DNA of 64,000 bases from Nocardioides terrae (GCF_900112345.1 NZ_FOLB01000001.1:310001-374000); one strand, 5' to 3'; shown: positions 1 through 11,551, counted from the stretch's first letter. The notes: generated by a model from the letters alone, not told the origin. Program-made: numbers and translations.

Positions 1-1
1 G

Positions 2-475
2 CTGATGGAGCCCGAGGAGGCCGAGGACGTCAAGCGGCTGATGTCCTACGAGGAGAACACCGCGGGCGCGATGATGACGCCGGAGCCGGTGATTCTCGGC
101 CCCGACGCAACGATCGCCGACGCGCTGGCCTACGTCCGCAACCCGGAGCTCACCCCGGCCGCAGCCGCGCTGGTCTACGTCTGCCGGCCGCCGCTGGAGA
201 CCCCCACGGGCAAGTTCCTGGGGGTGGCGCACATCCAGCGGCTGTTGCGCGAGCCGCCCTCCACCCTCGTGGCCGGCGCGCTCGACAGCGAGCTCGACCC
301 GCTCCGCCCGGAGAACAGCCTCGACGAGGTCGCGGCCCACCTGGCGACGTACAACCTGGTGGCGGCGCCCGTGGTGGACGAGGCGGGCCACCTCGTCGGC
401 GCGGTGACCGTCGACGACCTGCTCGACCACCTGCTCCCCGAGAACTGGCGCGACCGGGCGGTGGGTCATGGCTGA
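2..475 (+). CDS. CBS-domain protein, MgtE N-terminal family (5' partial)
   Basis: The C-terminal 157 or so codons of a gene that begins before the window; the frame is open from base 2. The first residues (EPEEAEDVKRLMSYEENTAGAMMT) match the junction between the MgtE N domain and the first CBS domain, with the typical Y-x-x-x-T-A-G-x-x-M motif. Two CBS motifs follow, ending in VAAPVVDEAGHLVGAVTVDD. No transmembrane segment of a full MgtE channel follows, so it looks like the soluble CBS protein found near mrp and tatB in many actinobacteria. A role in sensing Mg2+ or adenosine nucleotides is inferred from the domain family only. The next gene overlaps its stop by 8 bp. Confidence 0.8.
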   Translation: MMEPEEAEDVKRLMSYEENTAGAMMTPEPVILGPDATIADALAYVRNPELTPAAAALVYVCRPPLETPTGKFLGVAHIQRLLREPPSTLVAGALDSELDPLRPENSLDEVAAHLATYNLVAAPVVDEAGHLVGAVTVDDLLDHLLPENWRDRAVGHG

Positions 476-1007
476 CCTCCGCGCCGAGCGCGCCCGCCTC
501 GACACCCCCCGGGACGTACGCCGCCACCTGGTCCGGCGCCCGACCATGGGCCCCGACACGTTCGGTCGGTTCGCGGAGCGGTTCGCGCGCTACATGGGCA
601 CGGCGCGGTTCCTGCTCTGGATGACCGGCTTCGTGGTGTTCTGGCTGATCTGGAACACGCTGACGCCGTGGAAGTTCGACCCGTACGCCTTCATCTTCCT
701 GACCCTCATGCTGAGCCTGCAGGCGTCGTACGCCGCCCCGCTCATCCTGCTCGCGCAGAACCGCCAGGAGGACCGCGACCGGGTGATCGCCGAGCACGAC
801 CGGCAGATCGCCGCCCAGTCGAAGGCCGACATGGAGTTCCTCGCTCGCGAGATGGCCTCGCTGCGGATGGCGCTCGGCGAGGTCGCCACCCGCGACTACG
901 TCCGCTCCGAGCTGCGGGCCCTTCTGGCCGAGCTCGAGGAGCGACGTGACGGACCAGGAGAGGCGGATGTGCCGACTGACTCCGAGGGACCGGGGTCCAC
1001 CACGTAG
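468..1007 (+). CDS. DUF1003 family membrane protein
   Basis: A 179-residue protein. Two hydrophobic segments at about residues 45-65 and 68-90 are joined by a short turn (NTLTPWKFDPYAFIFLTLM), the hallmark of DUF1003. A charged, helical and probably coiled-coil tail follows (EDRDRVIAEHDRQIAAQSKA onward). The function of DUF1003 is unknown. The ATG overlaps the end of the CBS gene by 8 bp, so the two are probably translated together, in the same order as in other actinobacteria upstream of mrp. Confidence 0.85.
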   Translation: MADLRAERARLDTPRDVRRHLVRRPTMGPDTFGRFAERFARYMGTARFLLWMTGFVVFWLIWNTLTPWKFDPYAFIFLTLMLSLQASYAAPLILLAQNRQEDRDRVIAEHDRQIAAQSKADMEFLAREMASLRMALGEVATRDYVRSELRALLAELEERRDGPGEADVPTDSEGPGSTT

Positions 1008-1018
1008 GCTGGGGCATC

Positions 1019-2173
1019 GTGAGCACCACCCTGCTGGACCGTGTCAACGCCGCGCTGGCGACCGTCAACGACCCCGAGATCAAGCGACCGATCACCGAGC
1101 TCGGCATGGTCGAGTCCGTGGCGGTCGACGACGCGGGCGTCGCCCACGTGAAGGTCCTCCTCACGGTCGCCGGCTGTCCGCTCAAGGACACCATCAACCG
1201 GGACGTGACCGGCGCGGTCGGCACGGTCGAGGGCATCAGCGCCGTCGACCTCGAGCTCGGCGTGATGACCGCCGAGCAGCGCACCGAGATGCGCAACTCG
1301 CTCTCCGGCGGCGCCGCGCAGCGGGAGATCCCGTTCGCCAAGCCCGGCTCGCTCACCAAGGTCTTCGCGATCGCGTCCGGCAAGGGCGGCGTCGGCAAGT
1401 CCTCGGTCACCGTGAACCTCGCGGTCGCCATGGCCGCCCAGGGTCTCAAGGTCGGCCTCGTCGACGCCGACATCTACGGCCACTCCGTTCCGGCGATGCT
1501 CGGCGTGGCCGACGCCCGGCCGACCCAGGTCGACGACCTGATCATGCCCGTCCCGACGCCGTCGGGCGTCTCGGTGATCTCCATCGGCATGCTCAAGCCG
1601 CGCCGCGACCAGGTCGTCGCCTGGCGCGGACCGATGCTCGACCGGGCCCTCGTGCAGATGCTCGCCGACGTCTTCTGGGGCGACCTCGACGTGCTGCTGC
1701 TCGACCTGCCGCCCGGCACCGGTGACATCGCGATCTCGCTCGGCCAGCACCTGCCCAACGCCGAGATCCTCGTCGTCACCACGCCGCAGGAGGCAGCGGC
1801 CGAGGTCGCCGAGCGCGCCGGCACGATGGCCGAGATGATGCACCAGCGGGTCGTCGGCGTCGTCGAGAACATGTCCTACCTCGTCTGCCCGCACTGCGGT
1901 CCCGAGCACAAGATCGAGATCTTCGGCTCCGGCGGCGGCGCCCGGGTGGCGTCCACGCTGTCCACCCGCTTCGGCGCCGACGTGCCCCTGCTCGGCCAGA
2001 TCCCGCTCGAGCCGTCGCTGCGCGAGGGCGGCGACGTCGGCAAGCCCGTGGTCGAGGCCGACCCGACCGTCCCCGCGGCCGTCGCCCTCGTCAACGTCGC
2101 GCAGCGCCTGGCCGGCCGCTCCCGGGGTTTGGCAGGTCTGCAGCTAGGGCTCACGCCATCGAGTAAGTTCTAG
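1019..2173 (+). CDS. mrp: Mrp/ApbC-type P-loop ATPase, iron-sulfur carrier
   Basis: 384 residues from a GTG start. The N-terminal 95 or so residues form a MIP18/DUF59 domain (ITELGMVESV; Cys53 in AGCPL). A deviant Walker A, GKGGVGKS, is at residues 121-128, and the MinD-type ATPase core continues with DADIYGHSVP and DLPPGTGD. Near the C terminus a C-P-H-C pair (NMSYLVCPHCG) matches the cluster-bridging CxxC of Mrp/NBP35 proteins. The family carries and delivers Fe-S clusters in the cytosol. It sits 3 bp before tatB, an arrangement also known in mycobacteria. Confidence 0.93.
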   Translation: MSTTLLDRVNAALATVNDPEIKRPITELGMVESVAVDDAGVAHVKVLLTVAGCPLKDTINRDVTGAVGTVEGISAVDLELGVMTAEQRTEMRNSLSGGAAQREIPFAKPGSLTKVFAIASGKGGVGKSSVTVNLAVAMAAQGLKVGLVDADIYGHSVPAMLGVADARPTQVDDLIMPVPTPSGVSVISIGMLKPRRDQVVAWRGPMLDRALVQMLADVFWGDLDVLLLDLPPGTGDIAISLGQHLPNAEILVVTTPQEAAAEVAERAGTMAEMMHQRVVGVVENMSYLVCPHCGPEHKIEIFGSGGGARVASTLSTRFGADVPLLGQIPLEPSLREGGDVGKPVVEADPTVPAAVALVNVAQRLAGRSRGLAGLQLGLTPSSKF

Positions 2174-2176
2174 CCC

Positions 2177-2518
2177 GTGTTCGGCATCGGCCTTCCCGAG
2201 CTGGCGGTCATCGCCATCGTGGCGATCTTCGTGTTCGGGCCGGACCGGCTTCCGGAGCTGGCCCGGCAGGCCGGCCGGTTCGTGCGGCGGGCCAAGGACA
2301 TCGCCGACGGCGCTCGGGACCAGCTGCGCCAGGAGCTCGGGCCGGAGTACGCCGACCTCGAGCTGCGCGACCTCGACCCGCGCGTCTTCGTCCGCAAGCA
2401 GATCGACGCGGCGCTGGCCGAGGCCGACATCGCCGAGGTGGCCGCGGCGCAGGCGGCGGCGAAGTCGCGCCTGCTGCGCGACGGCGAGCGACCGCCGTAC
2501 GACGCCGACGCGACCTGA
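2177..2518 (+). CDS. tatB: Sec-independent translocase subunit TatB
   Basis: 113 residues from a GTG start. One N-terminal membrane helix (IGLPELAVIAIVAIFVFGP) is followed by the F-G-P-D-R-L-P-E hinge and an amphipathic helix (LARQAGRFVRRAKDIADGAR), then an acidic, alanine-rich tail. The Glu in the membrane helix and the hinge favour TatB over TatA. TatB binds twin-arginine precursors together with TatC, which is not in this window. Only 3 bp separate it from mrp. Confidence 0.9.
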   Translation: MFGIGLPELAVIAIVAIFVFGPDRLPELARQAGRFVRRAKDIADGARDQLRQELGPEYADLELRDLDPRVFVRKQIDAALAEADIAEVAAAQAAAKSRLLRDGERPPYDADAT

Positions 2519-2554
2519 CCGGATCCGTCGGCCCTCCGGCGGCGTTCCGTCGGG

Positions 2555-3091
2555 CTAGTCCCGACTCTGCACCGCCGCCAGCGTCGCGAAGGCGATCAGC
2601 ACGACCTGGGCCGGCTCCCCGACCGCGACCTCCACGAAGTCCGCGCCGACCCGCTGCACGACGCCGTCCCACCGCTGGCCACCCGTGCCGTGGAAGACGC
2701 ACCGCTCCGCCGCGTCGGCGAGCCGGCGCAGCGCCGACCCGAGACCGAGCTTGGCGGCGACCGGCCACGCGACGTCCGGAACCGCGCGCTCGCTGGCCCC
2801 GCGGACGCCGCTGACCGCCGCCTCCCGCACCACCCAGTCCTGGCCCCGCCCTCGCAGGAGCAGCCAGCCCGTCGCGACCCGCTCGAGCACCCCGTCGACG
2901 AGGCCGACGCCGTTGATGTCGAGGGTGATCTCGCGGTCCAGCGACGCCATCAGGCGGGCGGCCAGGGTGACCTGCTGGTACTCCGCGCGCCGCCGGTCGG
3001 CGAGCTCGGCCTCGCGCTCGAGCGTGAAGGACGCCGAGGCCTGGCTCTCGAGGTCGTCGAAGAGCCCGAACAGCTCGTCCTCCCAGGTCAC
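2555..3091 (-). CDS. Conserved actinobacterial protein of unknown function
   Basis: 178 residues. The GTG start overlaps the stop of the upstream membrane glycosyltransferase gene (GTGA). No signal peptide or membrane segment is evident. Residues 1-50 look helical and acidic (WEDELFGLFDDLESQASASF). Two similar stretches with a short-strand, Sm-like look follow, around DINGVGLVDGVLERVATGWL and RWDGVVQRVGADFVEVAVGE. That internal similarity is my observation; no function is assigned. The overlap implies co-translation with the upstream gene, whose frame is unrelated. Confidence 0.7.
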   Translation of the reverse strand: MTWEDELFGLFDDLESQASASFTLEREAELADRRRAEYQQVTLAARLMASLDREITLDINGVGLVDGVLERVATGWLLLRGRGQDWVVREAAVSGVRGASERAVPDVAWPVAAKLGLGSALRRLADAAERCVFHGTGGQRWDGVVQRVGADFVEVAVGEPAQVVLIAFATLAAVQSRD

Positions 3092-4578
3092 CCGGTCAGC
3101 GTGCCATGCGTCCCCACCGCGCGGAAGAAGTGCCACTCGCCCTGGGCCGCCACGAGGCGGTAGCGGCGGTCCAGCTCCTCCTGGGCGGTGCCCGCGTCGA
3201 TGGCCCAGCTGTCGAGGCTCGTCCCCTGCACCACCACCCAGGTCGGTCGGTGGCTGCTGCGCAGCACGGCGGTGAGCCCGGCCAGGTGGGGGTCCCGCAC
3301 CCGCACGGGCAGGCTCCACAGGTAGCGGTACGGGCTGGACACCCCGGCCCGCCGCAGGATGGACGCGGTTCCGAAGGCGACCACGGCCGTGTCGCCGGGA
3401 CGGGTGAGCTCGGCGAACCGGCCGGCGGCCGTGTCGATCTCCCGCTGACCCCGCGTCAGCCCCGGATAGGCATCGGTGACCTGTGCGCCCACCACCGCGG
3501 CGTAGGCCACCACGACGGCCGCGACGACCTGCAGTCCGGGCCGGTGCCGGGCGAGGGCGACGACGAGCAGGACGAGCCCGGGGACGGTCCCGATCAGGTA
3601 GTGCCACCAGTAGCTCCCGCCTCCGACGATCCCGACCGTCTCCCAGAGCAGGACCACCGCCGCCACCAGGGGCAATGGGCCGCGCTGACGGGCCCGGGCG
3701 ACCGGGAGCAGGGGCACGAGGACGAGGACCGGGGCGGCACTGGCCACCAGCGCGTCCACCATGCTGTGCATCCGGCGGTCGGTCGCGGCGGGGTCGTCAC
3801 CGGAGATCACCTCGGCGGCCTTGAACCGGAAGGAGACCACCGCCTCCCACAACGCCCCCGGGTCGGTGCCGCGGGCGGCGGCCCACCCGACCAGGACCAG
3901 CGTCGTCAGCACCGCGCCGCCCGCCAGCCCCAGTGCGTCGTACGCCGACCGGCGGATGCCGACCGTCCGCACCTGCCAGAGCAGCGCCGCGACGCTGGCG
4001 ACGGCGACGTCCGCCATGCTCTGCTTGACCGCCACGGCGGCGGTCGCGAGCGCCCCTGCGGCCACCCACCAGACCACGGCGCGGCGGCCCCGGCGCAGCG
4101 CGACGAGGAGCGCGACCAGACCGCCGAGGACGAGTGGTGCTGCCAGCAGCTCGCCGTTGACCTGTCGGGTGCCGAACAGCGGCGTGGAGAGGAACACCGC
4201 CGCGGTGGCAGCCGCCAGCGTCGGCGCCCAGCGCCGGTCCGGCGCTCCGACCCGGCCGACCGCTGCGGCCAGGCACACGGCGATCACGACCGCGACGACC
4301 CCGACCAGCCGCAGGGCCGTCGCGCCGCCCAGGTGATCGGCGAGGCCGAAGATGCCGATGATCAACGGCGGCCGGTCGACCCAGTAGTCGCCGTAGAGCG
4401 ACGACCCCGGCGACCACTGGCCGCCCACCATCAGGAAGCCGGCCTCGTCGGGTGAGAGCGGCTGGCCGAGGAAGGGCAGCCGCGCGACCGCCGTCAGCAG
4501 GGCCAGGACGACGGTGGTGGCGGCAGGCAGGGGCGCGGTCCGGATGCCGAGGAGGTACCCGGGCACCTCCGTCCGCAC
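3088..4578 (-). CDS. GT39/PMT-like membrane glycosyltransferase
   Basis: 496 residues from GTG at 4578, preceded by GGAGG 5-6 bp upstream, which decides the start over the longer open frame. The pattern ARLPFLGQPLSPDEAGFLMVG near the N terminus is the D-E motif in the first periplasmic loop of ArnT/PMT-like GT-C enzymes, and DRPPLIIGIF follows. About 10-11 membrane helices come next, then a C-terminal extracytoplasmic domain from about residue 400. The family transfers sugars from polyprenyl-phosphate donors at the outer face of the membrane. The acceptor is unknown. It is translationally coupled to the 178-residue protein. Confidence 0.75.
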   Translation of the reverse strand: MRTEVPGYLLGIRTAPLPAATTVVLALLTAVARLPFLGQPLSPDEAGFLMVGGQWSPGSSLYGDYWVDRPPLIIGIFGLADHLGGATALRLVGVVAVVIAVCLAAAVGRVGAPDRRWAPTLAAATAAVFLSTPLFGTRQVNGELLAAPLVLGGLVALLVALRRGRRAVVWWVAAGALATAAVAVKQSMADVAVASVAALLWQVRTVGIRRSAYDALGLAGGAVLTTLVLVGWAAARGTDPGALWEAVVSFRFKAAEVISGDDPAATDRRMHSMVDALVASAAPVLVLVPLLPVARARQRGPLPLVAAVVLLWETVGIVGGGSYWWHYLIGTVPGLVLLVVALARHRPGLQVVAAVVVAYAAVVGAQVTDAYPGLTRGQREIDTAAGRFAELTRPGDTAVVAFGTASILRRAGVSSPYRYLWSLPVRVRDPHLAGLTAVLRSSHRPTWVVVQGTSLDSWAIDAGTAQEELDRRYRLVAAQGEWHFFRAVGTHGTLTG

Positions 4579-4672
4579 CCGCCCCTCCGGACGAGATCGC
4601 GGAGCGAGGTGCGCCCCTGGCGCGCATTCCACTTCGCGTTGCAGCAGTTCTCCACAGGCACACTCCGGGTGA

Positions 4673-4701
4673 TTGACGCGCGACAAAGCGCGCCTTTCAA
4701 T
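4673..4701 (+). promoter_or_regulatory. Possible promoter in the divergent region
   Basis: TTGACG at 4673-4678 and TTCAAT at 4696-4701, spaced 17 bp, lie 40 bp upstream of the LysM gene start. The spacer holds an inverted repeat GCGCG-ACAAA-GCGCGC. The -10 match is weak. It is proposed only from spacing and position between the two divergent genes. Confidence 0.3.
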
Positions 4702-4740
4702 GTCAAACAGACGCAAACTCACGTATCTCGGAGATCTGAC

Positions 4741-5370
4741 ATGCGACTGCTGCGCTGCTGCCTCCTCCTGCTGGCCGCCACCACCGCCGCCGCGGGCGCG
4801 CTCCGGGTGCTCGCGACGAGCGTCGTCGAGCCCGGTGAGGGCTTCGAAGGAGCCCTCGTCCGCGGCTGCGCGGTCGTCGCGTCCGGCTGCGTCGCTTGGG
4901 GCTGGTTGAGCGTGGTCGCCGTCATTGTCGAGGCGCTGCGCGCCACCGGCACCGCCGGGCGGCGCCCGGCGGCCACGCCCGGAGTTCCCCCGGCGCTGCG
5001 TCGGCTCGTCCTGGCCGGCTGCGGCGTGGCGTTCACGGCAGCCGCGGCACCCGCCCTGGCCAGCACCGGGGCCGGCACGAGCACCAGCTCCGACGCACAG
5101 CGGGCGATGCCTGCCGCGGTCGCCGGGCTGCCCTTCCCGGCGCGGGCGATGGACCTGCCCGCCGAGGCTCGCCACGTGGTCGTCGTACGACCCGGGGACT
5201 CGCTGTGGGCGATCACCGCACGTCACGCCCCGCAGGCCGACGACGCCGAGGTCGGCTCGGGGTGGCGGCGGCTCTACGCACGCAACCGGGCCGTCGTCGG
5301 CGACGACCCCTCCCTCATCCACCCCGGACAGCACCTCGTGCTGCCCGACGATCTCGAGGAGCCCCGATGA
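4741..5370 (+). CDS. LysM-domain membrane protein
   Basis: 209 residues, with GGAG 7 bp before the ATG. Hydrophobic segments lie at about residues 3-22, 42-62 and 84-108. A LysM domain fills residues 145-205, with the canonical VRPGDSLWAITARH start and a final IHPGQHLVLP. LysM binds GlcNAc-containing glycans, so the domain should face peptidoglycan. The next gene overlaps by 4 bp (ATGA); this pair, a LysM protein plus an Rv3235-family protein, recurs near secA in actinobacteria. Confidence 0.8.
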   Translation: MRLLRCCLLLLAATTAAAGALRVLATSVVEPGEGFEGALVRGCAVVASGCVAWGWLSVVAVIVEALRATGTAGRRPAATPGVPPALRRLVLAGCGVAFTAAAAPALASTGAGTSTSSDAQRAMPAAVAGLPFPARAMDLPAEARHVVVVRPGDSLWAITARHAPQADDAEVGSGWRRLYARNRAVVGDDPSLIHPGQHLVLPDDLEEPR

Positions 5371-5879
5371 CCCGACCTACCGACCGCACGGTCGTGGCGC
5401 TCGCCCCGTCCGCGCCGGTCACCAGCGTGCAGGGGACGCTCGCGCTCGCCCTGCAGCCGCGCCAGGAGCCACCCGTGGTGCGCACGGCGCACACCGGTGA
5501 GGGCGCCGACATCGTGAGCATCGACGTCCGCGCCCGCCGCGAGCTGGAGACCTGGTCGTGCCGCTTCGCGCAGGCCGCCGTGGAGATCGTCGGCGGCGAC
5601 CGGCCCGCCGGGCAGCTGCTGCGATGGACGACACGCGAGGTCTACGCCGACCTCAACCGCCGCGCCCTGCTCGTCGCTCGCGCCGGCGGACACCAGCCCG
5701 GCCAGGGCCGGGTGCAACCGGTCCGGCCGCGGGTCGTCGGCGTGCACACGTGCTTCGTCGACACCGGGATCGCCGAGGTCGGCCTGCACGTGCGCTACGG
5801 GCGGCGCTCCCGGGCCGTCGCCGCGCGCTTCGAGCGCAGCGACGGCCGCTGGGTGTGCACGGCTCTCGAGTTCGCCTGA
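5367..5879 (+). CDS. Rv3235-family protein (DUF6459)
   Basis: 170 residues, ATGA overlap with the LysM gene. The first 55 residues look disordered and proline-rich. The folded part has WSCRFAQAAVEIVGGDRPAG, LLRWTTREVYADLNRR and a C-terminal RSRAVAARFERSDGRWVCTA, the signature I associate with the Rv3235 family. No catalytic motif is seen and the function is unknown. It converges with secA, 39 bp away. Confidence 0.78.
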   Translation: MTRPTDRTVVALAPSAPVTSVQGTLALALQPRQEPPVVRTAHTGEGADIVSIDVRARRELETWSCRFAQAAVEIVGGDRPAGQLLRWTTREVYADLNRRALLVARAGGHQPGQGRVQPVRPRVVGVHTCFVDTGIAEVGLHVRYGRRSRAVAARFERSDGRWVCTALEFA

Positions 5880-5918
5880 GCAGCCGCGAGTCGAGACCCG
5901 GTCGCGTCAGCGAAACGC

Positions 5919-8792
<2,874 letters not shown>

Positions 8793-8858
8793 GGTGGTTC
8801 GACTCCTAGCAGAGGTTCCCGGGCGATCCGGGCGAAAGATGTTGCAGGCGGTGAAACT

Positions 8859-10091
8859 CTACCTGCGGACCGTGATCGATACCTCAGCAGCCAGTGATCC
8901 GCTGAGGTCGCCGCGCGGCTCGACCACGATCTCGTCGAGCCGGAGCCAGCCCGCGAGCCGGCCCAGCTCGGCGGCGAGCTCGGCCGCCGTCTCCGGCGGC
9001 GCGCCCGGCTCGGCGTACGCCGCCTTGGCGACCAGCCTGCCCGCGCGCCGGTCGGCCTTGAGGTCGACGCGCGCGACGATCCGGTCGCCGAGGAGGAACG
9101 GCAGGACGTAGTAGCCGTGCACCCGTTTCTCGGCCGGGACGTAGATCTCGATGCGGTAGTGGAAGTCGAAGAGCGCCTCCGTCCGCGCCCGTTCCCACAC
9201 CACCGGGTCGAACGGGCTGAGCAGTGCCCGGGCGTCGATCCTCCGCGGACGGCGCGCGTCACGGTGGAGGTACGCCGGCCGGCCCCATCCCTCGACCGAG
9301 ACCTGCTCGACCTCGCCGGAGTCCACGAGCGTCGCCACGGCGCGCGCCGTGTCGGCGACGGACATCCGGTAGTAGTCGGCGAGGTCCCTGACCGTCGCGA
9401 CGCCGTGGCTGCGAGCGGCCCGGCGGACCAGCTCGACGTGCGCCTCCTCGGGAGTCGGCGTCGGCAGGGCGAGCACGGGGGCCGGGATGACCCGCTCCGG
9501 CACGTCGTAGCGGATCTCGAACTGGCCGTTGCGGCCCGCGATCGCGAGGTCGCCGGTGGTGTAGAGCCAGTCCAGGACGCGGCGGGCGTTGGACCAGTTC
9601 CAGCCCCAGTGCTCCTTCTTGCGCGGCAGCCCGGCGTCGAGCTCGCGGGCGGTCGACGCGCCCCGCTCGCGGATCTCGGCGATCAGGCTCTCCTCCAGGC
9701 CGGGCTCGGCCTCGACGATCGACCACTTGCCGCGCCGCTCACGGTGGTGCGCCATGCGGTGCTGCATGACCGGCCACAGCTCGACGGGCATGAAGGCCTG
9801 GACGTGGGCCCAGTACTCCACCATCCGGCGCGGCCGCGTCTCGCTGGCGCGCCGCAGCAGGTCGACGTCGTAGGGGCCCATCCGCGAGTAGAGCGGCATG
9901 TAGTGCGCCCGTTGCAAGACGTTGACGCTGTCGACCTGCAGCACGCCCGTCCGCTCCAGCGTCCGCTGGAAGGTGCGCATCGTCGGCGTCCGCCCGCTGG
10001 TCGAGCTCTGGTCGAGACCGTCTGCGAACCCCTGCGCGGCGAGCGCCACCCGGCGCGCCTGGACCAAGGACAACGACTGCACGGGCGTCAC
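8859..10091 (-). CDS. Winged-helix DNA glycosylase-like protein (YcaQ/AlkX family)
   Basis: 410 residues from GTG. It matches the HTH_42 family (YcaQ, AlkZ, AlkX) along its length: LSLVQARRVALAAQGF at the start, tandem winged-helix segments, LLSPFDPVVWERART and RIEIYVPAEKRVHGYYVLPF near the C terminus. A Q-V-D triplet (LQVDSVNVLQR, residues 52-54) occupies the place of the catalytic Q-x-Q or Q-x-D motif of these glycosylases. The family removes alkylated bases or unhooks crosslinks; activity here is inferred. It starts 23 bp after the response-regulator stop and may be co-transcribed with it. Confidence 0.8.
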   Translation of the reverse strand: MTPVQSLSLVQARRVALAAQGFADGLDQSSTSGRTPTMRTFQRTLERTGVLQVDSVNVLQRAHYMPLYSRMGPYDVDLLRRASETRPRRMVEYWAHVQAFMPVELWPVMQHRMAHHRERRGKWSIVEAEPGLEESLIAEIRERGASTARELDAGLPRKKEHWGWNWSNARRVLDWLYTTGDLAIAGRNGQFEIRYDVPERVIPAPVLALPTPTPEEAHVELVRRAARSHGVATVRDLADYYRMSVADTARAVATLVDSGEVEQVSVEGWGRPAYLHRDARRPRRIDARALLSPFDPVVWERARTEALFDFHYRIEIYVPAEKRVHGYYVLPFLLGDRIVARVDLKADRRAGRLVAKAAYAEPGAPPETAAELAAELGRLAGWLRLDEIVVEPRGDLSGSLAAEVSITVRR

Positions 10092-10114
10092 CCTAGGCGG
10101 CGGCGCCGACAGCC

Positions 10115-10825
10115 CTACGGCAGGTCGAGGAGCTTCTCGCGGACGGCGTACATGACCGCCTCCATCCGGGAGTGCAGCTGCAGCTTCTCCAGGATGTTGC
10201 GGACGTGGTTCTTGACCGTGTTCTCGGAGATGAACAGGTGCTTGGCGATCTCACGGTTGTTGAGGCCCTTGGCCACGAACCGGAGCACCTCGAGCTCGCG
10301 CTCGGTCAGCCGGAGTCCGGGCACGTGGTCACGCTCGGGCCGCGACATCTGCTTGAACTCGTCGATCAGCTTGACCGCCATCGACGGGCTGATCAGCGAC
10401 TGGCCGTCGGCCACGACGCGGACGGCCTGGGCGACCTCCTCGATCGAGGAGTCCTTGAGCAGGTAGCCCGAGGCGCCCGACTTGACCGCCTCGTAGAGGT
10501 CGGCCTCCTCGTCGGAGACGGTCAGCATGATGATCTTCGCCGACGGGACGGCCTGCTTGATCGCCGCGCAGGCCTCGATCCCGGTGCGCTTCGGCATCCG
10601 GATGTCGAGCAGGACGACGTCGGGTGCGACGGCGGAGGCGAGGGCGCTGCCCTCGTCACCGTCCCCGGCCTCGCCGGCGACCTCGATGCCGGGCTCCGCG
10701 GTCAGCAGCATCGTCAGGCCGCGACGGAACAGCTCCTGGTCGTCGACGACGAGCACACGGATGGGCTCGGAGTCGGCGGGACTCTTGGCAGAAGGCACGG
10801 GTAGATCATGGCACGTCAGGGCCAC
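10115..10825 (-). CDS. Orphan NarL/LuxR-type response regulator
   Basis: About 236 residues. The receiver domain has IRVLVVDDQELFRRGL, the phospho-acceptor in VVLLDIRMPK, and the K of LLKDSS. A LuxR-type helix-turn-helix closes the protein (LTERELEVLRFVAKGLNNREIA). GTG at 10825 was chosen because AGGGGG lies 5 bp upstream; GTG at 10798 (227 residues) is an alternative. No histidine kinase adjoins it. An equivalent orphan regulator lies between secA and hpf in other high-GC actinobacteria, as I recall for Streptomyces. Its signal is unknown. Confidence 0.88.
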   Translation of the reverse strand: MALTCHDLPVPSAKSPADSEPIRVLVVDDQELFRRGLTMLLTAEPGIEVAGEAGDGDEGSALASAVAPDVVLLDIRMPKRTGIEACAAIKQAVPSAKIIMLTVSDEEADLYEAVKSGASGYLLKDSSIEEVAQAVRVVADGQSLISPSMAVKLIDEFKQMSRPERDHVPGLRLTERELEVLRFVAKGLNNREIAKHLFISENTVKNHVRNILEKLQLHSRMEAVMYAVREKLLDLP

Positions 10826-10854
10826 GTTCGCCCCCTGGCCGGGTGACAAGGAAC

Positions 10855-10888
10855 GGGCCGGGATAGTCCGGATGGACCATCCCGGCCC
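10855..10888 (-). terminator. Hairpin terminator after hpf
   Basis: A 15-bp stem with one mismatch (GGGCCGGGATAGTCC paired with GGACCATCCCGGCCC) closes a 4-base loop. On the minus strand it is followed by the T-rich TTCCTTGT. It lies between the hpf stop and the response-regulator start. Confidence 0.7.
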
Positions 10889-10921
10889 GCGGCTTCAGGT
10901 CACGGGGCCGTGCTGGGCGCC

Positions 10922-11551
10922 TCAGTCCTCGCCGAGATCGAGCCCGATCACGCCGTAGTCGTAGCCGCGGCGCCGATAGACGACCGACGGCCGCTGGGTG
11001 TCCTTGTCGACGAAGAGGAAGAAGTCGTGTCCTACCAGCTCCATCTCGTAGAGCGCCTGGTCGAGCGTCATCGGAGTCGCCGAGTGGACCTTCTCCCGGA
11101 CCACGAGCGGCCCGTCACCGGTGACGGTGATCGGCCCGACCTGGCGCTCGACCGCGGTGCGGTCGGACGCGTCGGTCTCCGACGTCGGATCCTCCAGCGG
11201 TACGTCGGCCAGCGCCTGCCCGACGGAGACGGGCGTGCGGCGGCCGCGGTGGACGCGGCGCCGGTCGGCGGCGCGTCGCATCTGCGAGGCCATCTTGTCG
11301 AGCGCCAGGTCGAGGGCGGCCATCTTGTCCTCGGCGGCACCTTCGGCGCGTATCACCGGACCTTTCGAGAACGCGGTCAGCTGCACGTGTGTCGAGCCCT
11401 TGTGCTGTCTGGGGTTGGGCTCGCAGTCCACCTCGACATGCACCCGCATGATCCGGTGGTCGTGCTTCTCGAGCCTGGCCAGCTTGTCGGTCGCGTGGGC
11501 GCGGTATCGATCAGAGATCTCGCAGTTGCGTCCGGTGACGACGACTTCCAT
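10922..11551 (-). CDS. hpf: Long-form ribosome hibernation-promoting factor
   Basis: 209 residues with GGGAGGT before the ATG. The N-terminal domain (residues 1-105, MEVVVTGRNCEISDRYRAHA) has the HPF/RaiA fold that binds the 30S decoding centre. A variable linker is followed by the C-terminal dimerisation domain (PMTLDQALYEMELVGHDFFL ... RRRGYDYGVIGL). The long form pairs 70S ribosomes into 100S dimers in stationary phase or under stress. It has a long 455-bp upstream region, so its transcription is probably independent of comF. Confidence 0.95.
   Translation of the reverse strand: MEVVVTGRNCEISDRYRAHATDKLARLEKHDHRIMRVHVEVDCEPNPRQHKGSTHVQLTAFSKGPVIRAEGAAEDKMAALDLALDKMASQMRRAADRRRVHRGRRTPVSVGQALADVPLEDPTSETDASDRTAVERQVGPITVTGDGPLVVREKVHSATPMTLDQALYEMELVGHDFFLFVDKDTQRPSVVYRRRGYDYGVIGLDLGED

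Noticed and set aside
9990..10030. TCGAG-rich direct repeat (CTGGTCGAGCTCTGGTCGAGACC) as an intergenic-type repeat
   Set aside because: It lies inside a well-supported coding frame, is short and lacks the second arm of the family.
10826..10849. TTG start at 10849 for the response regulator
   Set aside because: It would overlap the terminator flank and has no Shine-Dalgarno; GTG at 10825 has AGGGGG.
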